Assembly: GCF_014356525.2 (NCBI RefSeq)
Contig: NC_052510.1
Location: 55,602,503 to 55,666,502 of the forward strand
From: Nilaparvata lugens
Lineage: Eukaryota; Arthropoda; Insecta; Hemiptera; Delphacidae
Length of the DNA stretch: 64,000 nucleotides
Reading direction: 5' to 3'
Of this stretch, positions 42,606 through 55,000 are shown in pieces. The position numbers and the translations under genes were made by a program. Positions within the stretch are counted from its first letter, which is position 1. Each line of letters starts with the position of its first letter. The notes beneath the pieces were generated by a model. That model saw only the letters and a list, made by a program, of their open reading frames with translations, had not been told where the DNA came from and made no database searches.

Positions 42606-45600
42606 CTGAAACAAACATTTGAATTGAGAAAAGTTAAAATACTTTTCATAAAATAAATAAATTTAATTGTATTGCCATTCAACTGATCATAGTTACAGAC
42701 AACGTCATATTCTAATTCAAATACACAACAAATTAGAATTCAAATTCAATATCAAACACACATACATCTACACATAGATAAAATAAAGTGAAGTCACTTT
42801 ATTGTTGTTTTTTGTTTTTGAAGGGACGGATTCAAGGATCCAAAGGTACAAAGAACCCCACACGTCAACCGAAGCTTATTGTGTTCCCAAGTAATATGTT
42901 AGTTAGGCAAACCAATACCTAAGTCCTTTACAAGAACCAGGGGTTTTTCCCTATACTAATATTCCATTCATCACCTGGTTGCAATCCTTGTCGCAATCCA
43001 GTGTGATAAGCTTGGCAATCTGCAACCTGCATCCATGTAGAAATCAATCTGAAAACAAACCAATCTCTTCAGACTGATTAGTCCTCGAGACCTACGTGAG
43101 TTCCACTCCTGGCCATTTTTTAGGCGCCCGGCGACCTTCGACTCAGCTTCTTGATCCACATCTGTGCCTGGAGTTTCACCCATCTCTGGTCTCTTGGGTT
43201 TTTCTTTTTGCCCCTCCGAAACTCTGCAGGGTCAAAAGCTTCACCTCTCCCAAGAAGTTCTGCCTAAATGGCCGCCCTTCTTTGAGCAGTGGTGAGTTTT
43301 GGCCTCTCCACCCACAAACCTACGTGAGGTCCATTCCTGGCTTTTTTGTAGGTTCTTCCGATGAGAGAGGGGACGCCAAACTGCCTCTAGGGCGCCGGCG
43401 CCCGGCCAACCTCGACTCAGCCTCTTGACGCACATATTACCTGGAGTTTCACCCATCTCTGGTCTCTTGGGTTTATCTTTTTGCCCTTCCGAAACTGCCC
43501 TGATGGGGCAGATCCCGTGGGTTTGAAGGCAAGGCAACTTCTGGAGTTGCCTTGAGGTCCATTTTAGTCGCCTCCTACGACAAGCATGGATGCTGTGGGT
43601 GAATTCTGGTTTTCAACACATTCTTGAGTACGATGATCGACTCAATGCTCCCCTAGCCCACAGGGGCAAGTGAAGTCACTTAATACTTACTCAATCTTAT
43701 CACATAACCTATTCACATACTTTTCTTGCATCATACTTTTCTATTTAGTTGTTTTTACACATTCTACACTGACTGACAACTGCTTTTATATCATTTTCCC
43801 TATTTATAGGTTGGATTGTATCTTCAAGATTCAAGTTTAATCCAAAAGTCAAACATGCTCAACATTCACTTGAATCAGCAAAGCTTGAAGAATGGTCTAC
43901 ATTGGTATAGTGGAATAAAGTTTCTGTTGTTCTTGTAAAACTTGATTAATGTAAACGTCCCTATTTCCTTTATTCAATGAGCTGCCTTGGTAACTTGAGT
44001 TTACCGACTTGAATTTTCATGATGATTTATTATTATTTATTTAATCATTCAGAATTACACAACTTACAGAAAAGTACCACAGGCTTATAAGCCCAAAACG
44101 GTTCCAATTCATAATAATATATCATATGGTTCCAATATGATTTGATTTGATTTTATTTTTCCAATATGATTTGATTTGATTTCATTTTTCCAATATGATT
44201 TTCTTTGAACTCAGGACCACAATACCTCAATTGAGAGTCTTTTGTTCATTTCATGAATGCCAATAGAGCTTTAGTATTCAATTAAATACTTATAAATTAA
44301 ATACTTATTTTAAATACTTATTTAAAATAAATACTATTTAATAAATTAATACTTATTTTAAATAAATAAGTATTTAAATAAGTATTTTTATAATATTTTA
44401 TTTTCTTATTATTATTATTATACCTCAATTGAGAGTCTTTTGTTCATTTCATGAATGCCAATAGAGCTATTATTATTATTATTAATAATAGGCTAATAAA
44501 CCTGTATCAGCTACCGTCAAGAAGGCATTGACAAGACAGTGAGGATCGGCAACGTTGTTCTCCTATCTCTCTCCACTGCCAAAGGGTTGTCCACTTTCAT
44601 TTCACATTTTATATTTTCTTTGTTATTTTGTATTTAGTTCGTTTGTGAAATGAATGAATAGATTGATTGATTGTAAAATACATTAAAAACTTGTAAGAAC
44701 TTATACATTTCAACTTGAAAGAACTTATATATTTAAAACTTATACATTTCAACGTGACAGAACTTATATATTTAAAACTTATACATTTCAAATTGAAAAT
44801 TACCTAAGTTATTGTCGAAACTAGTCATAATTGTAATATTTCAAATAATAAAGGGTAGGTCAACTGGGGTAAATGTGATATACTCAAAAACTCGGGGCTA
44901 TTATGATATATGTAAAAAAATTTAAGTAAATGATGAGTAATAAAAACACAAAAATTAATTCAAAAGGTATATATAGTATACTATTATGTCAGAATTACAG
45001 AGGGTTCAAATTAATTAATATGATAACATTAAAAATGAAATGCAAAGTTATGATTTTTTTAGGTAAAAAACTTTTCTGCGGCAAGTCAAAACTTTTGTCA
45101 CTACACCCTTATTATTCAACCTCAGTTTACTTTACATGCAATATTGGATTAAGAAATGTTTAATCAACATTTTTCTGCTTTCAAACTTAAAATAGGTCAA
45201 CTTTAACCAAAGTTATTACCTTTAAAGTTGGGGCTAATATATACAGCCAAAGGGGCTATCATGATACACAAGAAGGGGCTATTGTGATAAATAAAAAATC
45301 ACCTGATATCTTTGTTTGTATGTGTGTTTTTTGTTTCTAGGTATTGCTATCAGCTGTTTGAAGAGCATAGTAGAATCTTAACCTCTAGCTGAATACGTTA
45401 TTGAGTTGGACCTTCTGTGAAATTATGTGTAGGCCCTATGTTTATTTTATTGGTTTTTGAACATTGAAAGTGGATATTGTGGAGTGATTTTGTAGTATAA
45501 AATTAATTCCAAAGACATTGTAAACAAGATTGTTTTATTGTGAGCAAGACTGATATTTTTTTATTTGTGAAAAATAACGTGAGGTACCGGTATAGGCTTA

Positions 45601-48600
45601 GGCCTAAAAACTTTACAATGGTGCGAAATTACAAACCAAAAAACACAGAAAAGTGTATTCACAGGAATTGCTTGATAAAGCAAGAAAAGAATTAGTGAAG
45701 GTAAGAGTTTGTTAAGTTTGCTAAAGAACTTAAAATTGAAAAATGTATTTGTGTAGATACCTGAAAAAGCAGAATAATCCAGATTGTGACCAAAAAGGTA
45801 AACCAGGACATAAACTTGCTCTAGGTCTAGAAGCAGAAGCAGCATTGGCTCAACATTTGAAATGTATGGCCAAAATGGATTTGGATTAAGTAAAACAGAA
45901 GTTTTGGACGTTGTAAGAGACTATGTAGAGCAAAACTCATTGAAAGTGCCTTTCAAAAACAATAGGCCAGGGCATGATTGGTTTAAAGGGTTTAGCTCCA
46001 GACACAGTTTAAGCTTAAAAAAACATGAGGCCTTGGAAAAGTGCAGGCGTGTAAACACGAGTGATCCCTTTGTCATCTACGAGTTTTACGACCTTTTCGA
46101 ACAAAAAATAAAAGAACTTAACATTCAAGACAAGCCCTCACATATTTGGAATTTGGATGAGACTTCTCTTTGTTCAGACCCATCACGAGTGAAGTTGGTT
46201 TCCGGGGTAGGACAAAAAGCCCATCGGATCCAAGAAGGAAGTGGAAGAGAGAATACAACGGTATTGGCATGTTGCAATGCTGCAGGCAAAGTTTTGCCTC
46301 CACTGATTATATTCCAAGGGGCCAATTTATGGTCTACTTGGAAGGGACAAAACGATTTGCAAGGAACTTTCTATGCTTGCAGTGAAAAGGGGTGGATGAC
46401 AACAGTGATATTCAATGATTTCTTTGTAAAGTTTTGTCAAACATGTAAAAGAGAGACCACTACTCCTAATTTTTTATGGACATCTTACACACCTTGATAT
46501 TGCAACTGCCAAATTTGCTAAAGAAAACCAAGTAGACATTATTAAGTTACCATCGCACACAACTGACATATTGCAGCCTCTGGACAAAACATGTTTCAAG
46601 ACTCTGAAGTACAACTGGAATTTATCCATTCTTCAGTGGTTCAGGCAGAATCAGAGGAAAATGGGAAAAGATGAGTTTGTAGATTTACTTTGTGCCCAAT
46701 GGTATAATGATTTGCCAGCTGACAATATAAAGTCTGGTTTTTCATCTGTTGGCTTATGCCCATTCAATAGAAATAAATACCCAGTAACCTGCTTTGACCC
46801 AGATAAGTTAACACGATATTATGAAGAACAGCAAAAGAAGAAGAGTAAACAACAAAATGATGTAGTTTGCACAGAAGAGTTGGTGTTGCCGAGTACATCT
46901 ACCTGTAGTGCACCAGCCGAGCTCACTACCTCTCAGCAATCAGGCCTGCAAGTGAATGTAGACCTTCCCACAACATCTGAGGCTTCTTCAATCTCACCAG
47001 GGAGTTTTGAGTCTCTGCTATTGCAAAAAATAAATAAAACGACGAGAGACAAGCAGACAAGAAGACGACTGGATACGAGAGCAAAAGTTATTACAAGTGA
47101 TGAATGGATAGGCCTAGAGACAGAGAAAGAAAAAAGTGGAAGAAACTGAAAAATCAACCTAAATCCAATAACAAAACCAAAAGATCCTACCTTGATTGAG
47201 AACATAGACCTAGATGTGGGAATTGCAAGTAAAAAGAAAAAGAAATGTCTAAGAAGAGTGACCTGTGGGCATATTCAGATTCTGAGAGTGATGATGACCT
47301 GTGTCAAGACCTTGTCAAGATGAAAGTGACTGTGATTGGGAGGATTTCGTAAAATCACTGACATGGAAGAAGAAGATGACGAGAATTTGAAGAACTTATT
47401 GCCCCACAAGACAATAGTCCAATCATTTACAAGCCTCAACTAAATGATTGGTTGTTGTCCAATTCCCATTGAAGAAATCATGTCTCATTTTGTTGGGCAA
47501 ATTACAATTTTTACGACACAGAACCACAAGTGAAGTTTACAAGAGTAAGAGAGAAAACTTCAACAAGTACGACCTTCAACTGGAAAGAACCAGAAGATTT
47601 GTCCATTGTCGAATCTACTGACATTATAGAGCACTTGCCAGAACCCCAGCCTGGGCGAAGGGGAGAACTCATTTTCCCTATGACTTTTGAAAAGTACAAC
47701 ATGCAATAGACCTGAAGAGGAAAATGTAAATAATGTACATATCAAGTTTTGTTATTATTAGCCTAGTTCCTATTTTAAAAGACTAAAGTGATTTATTAAG
47801 AAGAAAATCAAGAGATGAAAATGACGAATTGGAAGCACTACAGTATAAGGCAGAATAATGACACTACACTATGAGGCACAATAACATGATTGAGACACCA
47901 TCACCATTTTGAGACACCAGATTGAGGTACCAACACCATCACCATCGCCATTTGTTCAGGTATATAGGCTATCTATCTATGTAGATAATTTAAACTTGCT
48001 TTGAAGCATTTTGAAATTGAATAAACTAGTTTTTTACATTGTTAAATCCAGAAAATATTTTAAGTGTCGGTACATGTCAACATTCAAACCCCCATAACTC
48101 CAAGATGGTTGATTAAAAAAATATTAAAAAAATACTGGTGATACACTAAGCCATGGGCTATATCACAGTTACCCCGTCATCTTTCTATTGCTACTATAGA
48201 TTGAAATACAACACTATATCACTTTAGCCCCTGCCTTGTATCATAGTAGCCCCATCTGGTGGGGCTACTATGATACACACTTTTCTTTTTTTTCTCACTT
48301 TCCCTTGAAAAATACATTTATTTTACTCACTTGATTGTATAAAGAAGCTAAAAATACATATTAAGGTATTTTTTGTTTGGTTCAAATGTGGTTAGATTTT
48401 TAGCTAATGTTAAAAGTTTCTCATTTTGTATCATAATAGCCCCGGTTGACCCGGTTGACAAGTTTTCATATTGTTCTTATTAATTGATTGATTGATATCG
48501 TACCTGTGTGTAATGAAACCAACATACAACATTCTTGGTTCCGTTTTTCTGTGGAAACACCTCGGCAATAGCTGTCAGCAAGTCGGAGTCATGATTACTG

Positions 48601-51600
48601 ACTATGGTCTGAGGCGCTAGGTCGGGAATTGTTTCCTTCACGTGGTTCAGAATTAAGTAATATAAGTTGGCTGATTTCTTGGTCATCATAGCAACCACAA
48701 CCGGAAATGCCTGGAACATTGAAAAGCACAAAACTTTATACTAACAAACCCTACTACAATAGAATAACTGGACCAATACCTTTCGTACAGTATATTAAAA
48801 TAGTAGGGAAAACTCAATAACAAAATATGTATGAGTATACCGATACCTTTTGTAAAGTATGCTGAAATATTAAGGATACTTGATAATATTAATCAATATT
48901 TATAATTGACCGAGCAAAGTGAGGTCTAAGATTCAAGTCGACGGTTTGGCATTTCTCTTAATGTTTAGATGTTTAAAAGTTTATATGTTGCGCATTTACG
49001 GCGAAACGCGGTAATGGATTTCCATGAAATTTGACAGGTATGTTCCTTTTTAAATTGAGCGTCGACGTATATACAAGGTTTTTGGAAATTTTGCATTTCA
49101 AGGATGCAATCAGCTGTCTAGTGGACTATAATACTACCCGTTCAAAAACATTGAACATCTTGAAAATTTATCTTTCAGATACTAGACAGCGTATTTATGA
49201 TGAATAATTCTATAGTCTGATTTTTACTCTAATATTGGCGTATGAAGGAGGCTCTTTTTTCCTTTTATATTATCCTTGAAATGCAAAATTTCCAAAAACC
49301 TTGTATATACGTCGACGCGCAAATTAAAAAGGAACATACCTGTCAAATTTCATGAAAATCTATTACCGCGTTTCGCCGTAAATGTGCAACATATAAACAT
49401 TTAAACATTACGAGAAATGCCAAACCGTCGACTTGAATCTTAGACCTCACTTTGCTCGGTCAACTATAATACTACCCATTCAAAAGCATCGAACATCTTG
49501 AAAATGTATCTTTCCATCAACGTTGTAGACAGTTGCAGCCAGACCTGATAACAGCGCTCACACTCACATTCCGGGACTACACGTCACGGTACGATAGGAC
49601 AGAAAGCTCTATGTTTGTTCAGGATTTTTTCTAGACATTTTAAATTGATAAATTATTTATTATTTTTTGAGAAGGCATAACAACAGGTCAATGTAACTTA
49701 CTGAGCGCGAGGTCTACTGTTCACAGAGCTACTAGTATAATAAAGTGATTTTGTGTCTTGTTTCGGTTTTGTGTATGTTTGGACTTTCTAACATCAAAAA
49801 GAACTTTATTTCGAAGTGAAAAGTGTAAATTAAAAGTATTGTGCTCACTATAGCCTTAGTGTCCGGTTTCCCATTAGGGAACTTTGGACTATATACGGCC
49901 AGGTGGAACTACCCTTGGGTCTACCCACCATTGAAAGCCATACGCTATTAATAATGATAATAATAAAGGAAAGAATTGGCTTATATACACGTACGGGATA
50001 GGAAATTCACGAAACACGCATCATCACGTCTGAACTACAGGGCTGATTAACTTGAAATTTTGCATATAAATTCTCAATTTACCGGGAATGGTTATAGGCC
50101 TATTTTGAATTCTTCAAGATTTCAGTAGGTCAAGTTTTCAGTTTGTCAAGTCTTGAATTGGACCCTTGCGGAGCATGGTTTACCTGCTAGTCTAAAATAA
50201 AATATACAGTAGGCCTAGCCACAGTAGTGTATACAGTACTTATGACGTGGGAAAATATGATGGTTGACAGGTAAAATACATATTGATATAGTGGCACTTG
50301 TCCTAAATAATTGAAAATACTTGCAGAATTGCAGTTTCATGTAGAATCCAACACAGTACAGCTGAAGAAACTGTATATAAATTATGGTATCTATTACAAA
50401 ATAGAAAATTACTATTCATATAATTCATTATTGTTATTGTATGTACATTGTAATTATTGTACGGTAATTTTCGATGGAAAAATTTCAATTTGGATTTGGG
50501 TGGACCTTAACAGGCTACCTCAGTAAATTTCAAACAAATAGAATTTGTACAATCTAAGTTAAACGCTAATCTTTGATTGACCGAGCGAAGTGAGGTCTAA
50601 GATTCAAGTCGACGGTTTAGCATTTCTCTTAATGTTTAAATGTTTGAATGTTTAAAAATGTTTATATGTTTATATTTTGCGCATTCACGGCGAAACGCGG
50701 TAATAGATTTTTATGAAATTTGACAGGTATGTTCCCTTTTAAATTGCACGTCGACGTATATACAAGGTTTTAGGAGATTTTGCATTTCAAGGATAATATG
50801 AAAGGAAAAAGAAGCCTCCTTCACAAGCCAAAATTAGAGTGAAAATCAGACTATAAAATTATTCATCCTAAATCAGCTGTCTAGTGGACTATAATACTAC
50901 CCGTTCAAAAACAACGAACATCTTGAAAATGTATCTTCCCAACAACGTTGTAGACAGTTGCAGGCAGACCTGATAACAGCGCTCACACTCACATTCCGGG
51001 ACGACACGTCACGGTACGATAGGAGAGAAAGCTCTATGTTTATTTAGGATTTTTTCTAGACATTTTTAATTGATAAATTATTCATTAATTTTTGAGAAAA
51101 CATAACAACAGGTCAATGTAACTTACTGAGCGCGAGGTCTACTGTTAAGTGTAGGCATGGTGCATTTTATATTACGTGTTTCATTCCGGGTTTAAACGAA
51201 CAGCTGATCTTACTCTGAATATTTATATGACATACGATTATGTCTTTATGTGAAAATATAGTAAGGCTGCCGCAAAGTAGACCCACGCTAATCCACGAAA
51301 ATCAACCCACGCCGTGAGATTTTTTATAAACCATTACTATAGAATTATTCATAATCAATCAGCTAACAAGAGAATTATTCATTGCATGTAATATCATCAT
51401 TACACAGATGTCTGGAGAAGCCTAGCAATAGTTTATAAAACATCCCACGGCGTGGGTTGCTTTTCGTGGATTAGCGTGGGTCTACTTTGCGGCAGCCTTA
51501 CTATATTTTCACATTTAGACATAATCACATGTCATATAAATAATATTCTGTCATTCCGATAATTGGGAGATGAGATATCGTGTACACAGACGTACATACA

Positions 51601-51664
51601 CTCATACACACACACACCACACACACCCACACCCACACCCACCCACCCACACACACACACACAC

Positions 51665-51696
<32 letters not shown>

Positions 51697-51723
51697 ACAC
51701 CACACACACACACACACACACCA

Positions 51724-51768
<45 letters not shown>

Positions 51769-51795
51769 ACACACACACAACACACACACACACAC

Positions 51796-51851
<56 letters not shown>

Positions 51852-51973
51852 CACACACACAACACACACACAACACACACACCACACACACACACACACC
51901 ACACACACACACACCACACACACACACACCACCACACACACCCACACACCACACACACCACACACACCACACA

Positions 51974-52016
<43 letters not shown>

Positions 52017-55000
52017 TATAGACCACCAAAAACCACTTTTTTGGACTCAGGGGACCATGAAACGTATAGAAATTTGGGTACCTAATTTTTTTCGGAAAGC
52101 AATACTTTCCTTACCTATGGTAATAGGGCAAGGAAAGTGAAAATAACGAGCAAAGCTCGGTGCCCCGATATACATAAAAAATGGTGTAGACACCAATGCT
52201 ACTTAAAGAGCGGTCATATCGAAGCTATTTTGGCGGCAAATTTCAAAACCTTATCTAATCTTCATTGTGAACTGGATAGCTTCAATAAGGCCGTTCTGAA
52301 ATGCAACATGAGTCTTTAAATCTCTATAGTACTGTGTGTAAGCTACTTACATAATCCTGGTGCGTCACCATGATTGTCAGTATCTGTTCTATCTCGGGCT
52401 CCTCCGGCAAATGCTTATAATTGGCGTCCATATGAAGTTCAGCACCGTCTGCCGTCATCACTTCGATCAGCTGTTTGATTATGAAAACAACAGCCACTTC
52501 CTCCCCTTCACCCACCACCCCACTCAGAAAATTCTCCCCATAAACGTCAAGGAATGTGTCCTCGTATTCAGTTAGTGATCTGATGAAGTCTTTCATATTC
52601 ACTGGTATCGGCGGGAACTTTTCGTCAATCCTTTGCACTTTGGACTTGCTGCAATCCTCGTCTTCGCTTGACCAAATTCCCTGATTGACGTCGTGTCTAC
52701 TTGACGGAGTCTTGGATTGGGATGTCGTCGCTTTTGATGATCCACTCCTGTATAAAATGAAACATCGGTGAGAAATGACGAGCTATACTATCACTGGTTT
52801 ATTGTTAATCCAAAAATTACGTTTATAAAGATAATTGAAGGCAAATTAAATGCTGTCAAAAACACTGAAAACTTCTGCTACAGCAAATAAATTACATGGA
52901 AATAACAATACAACACTCAAAGAGGTTTACAGCTAAACACTAAACAAACCTCATTTAGGTCAGAAGTATGATAAATATGTTTTAGAAATAAGAACTTAAT
53001 GTTAAAAATTGAAACTAAACTGCATAACTGAATAAGGAAAACAAAACAAAGATGCTTAAAAAAGTTGATTAGAAATAAGAACTTAATATTAAAAATTAGA
53101 ACAATACTGAATTAAGATAACATAATTTTTTTTATAACTGAGTGAACAGCTATAGTCTGTGCAACCTTTAGATTGCAACATTGTTCTTATGGAGTTCAGT
53201 GCTGCCAGATTTGACAGAATCCAGAGAGCCTGTGAGCTAATTGTGTGAGAGAAATGGCGAAAAAGAGAGCGTGGGCCTTTTTGATAAAATTTGGATAAAA
53301 ACGGCAACAGTGTGCTCCTATTGTTGTATGAAAATAACCTTGGCCATAAAGCTTTGGGTTACAAGCTAAGATTTGCATGGATTACACAAGGAAAAAGAAC
53401 AGAGAGCCTGTGAGATAATTGTGTGAGAGAAAGAGCGAAAAAGAGAGTAGGCCTGTTTGATAGAATCAGCATAAAAAAGTCAAAAGTGTGCTCCTATTAT
53501 TGTATTGAAATAACATTGACCATGAAGCTTCATGTTACAAAATAAGGTTTGCACGGACTATACAAGGAAATTCGAGAAGCATCAGAATTCGGGCTAGTTA
53601 ACAGCATTCAATTCGTATATTTGTTTAAAATTATCAAGAATCAATGAATTCATTCATTGACGTTTGAACAAATGCAACCTCTCATTTATTCCCATAAGTA
53701 TCAATCTTTTTACTCCAATGTTTCAAACCCGGTTGTACAAAAACCCGTTCAATTTCAACTGAGATTAAATTCCACAGAACCAATCAGAGAAGCCTTCTTT
53801 GCAAGAGAAGCCTTCCTCTCTCGTGGCATTTAATCAAGATTAAAACTTGACAGCCATTTGTGCTACCGGGCCTCAGTATGTTATTCAAGCATGGTACTTA
53901 TCATTCTGCCACAACACAAGCTTAGAACAATTTTCTTAGCTCATGGCGATTTTCGGTTTAAAATTACTACACTATTTTATTATTTGAGATATAAACGTTT
54001 TATTTATTAATTCATAATGAAACACAAACAATCATAGAATGATTATGAATGGATAATAATGAATGGAGTAGTAGAAGTAAATAGAGCTAGTGTCATTCAT
54101 TTGTCCACCTATTTCATTAAAAAATTCAGCTCAGAATCTTCATTAATACAGAAGGGCCCAAAAAATCTATAGCTTACATACTTTGACAATGAATACTTTG
54201 AAGTCTGTAGTTCCTTTCCCAATCATTCATAGTTGAGAATGATATTGTATCTATCAATGTATAAATAAATAAATATCATCGTAACGCACTGGCATGAAGT
54301 TTTAAACTCCGTACGTCTAGACTCTGTCTTAAGCAACGTATCCTCATTAGCGGTGTTCTTTCATTATCTTTCAAACTGTGAGGCCGTTTCAGACCGTTGT
54401 AAACTTTAAGGCCGTTTCAGACCGCCGTAGCGTCTTCGGGTGATGTAGTACGTATCAAATAATGTAAGGTGTAAGCTATGAACAGTTCACACCAAAGGGT
54501 ATTCTCTCATTATCGTATTTTAATATTGATCACATTTTGAGCTGTGGTCGAGTGTAATTGTCTAGTTCAAATCACATGAGCTTCCCGAGATACGGAGCGA
54601 CTGCTACGTTGGAGCTGGTAGCATAGACGACGTGTATTATGTAGCGTCAGCGATGCTACGCCTCTTTGAAATGGACAGATTGATCAAGATTAGGGGCGAG
54701 ACTACATCAAGTGTTTTTTCAGGCGTTTTCAGAGTCGGCCGGGCGGGGCTCTTTCTGATTGCATGATTGGGTTGGCGCCTGATAAAACGCCTCATATGGT
54801 CTCGCCCCTGATGCTAATCAATCCATTCTCAAGCTCATGTATTGGAATGAGTTTAAGACCAAATTTGACCTGTTTGTCCATTTCAAACAGGCCATAATAG
54901 CTGACGCTACATAATACGCTTCGTCTAAGCTACGAGTCCCAGCGTAGCAGAGTCGCTCCGTATCTTGGGCAGCGCATGAGATTTGAGCTAAACAATGGCA

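Noticed and set aside
44930..45163. 77-residue frame at the left end of the Tigger-like element
   Set aside because: Low-complexity Lys/Ile/Asn composition, in the subterminal non-coding part of the element.
51525..52140. Long open frames on both strands (144 to 186 residues)
   Set aside because: They are translations of a CA/GT microsatellite (Thr-His or Cys-Val repeats) with no start context or family.
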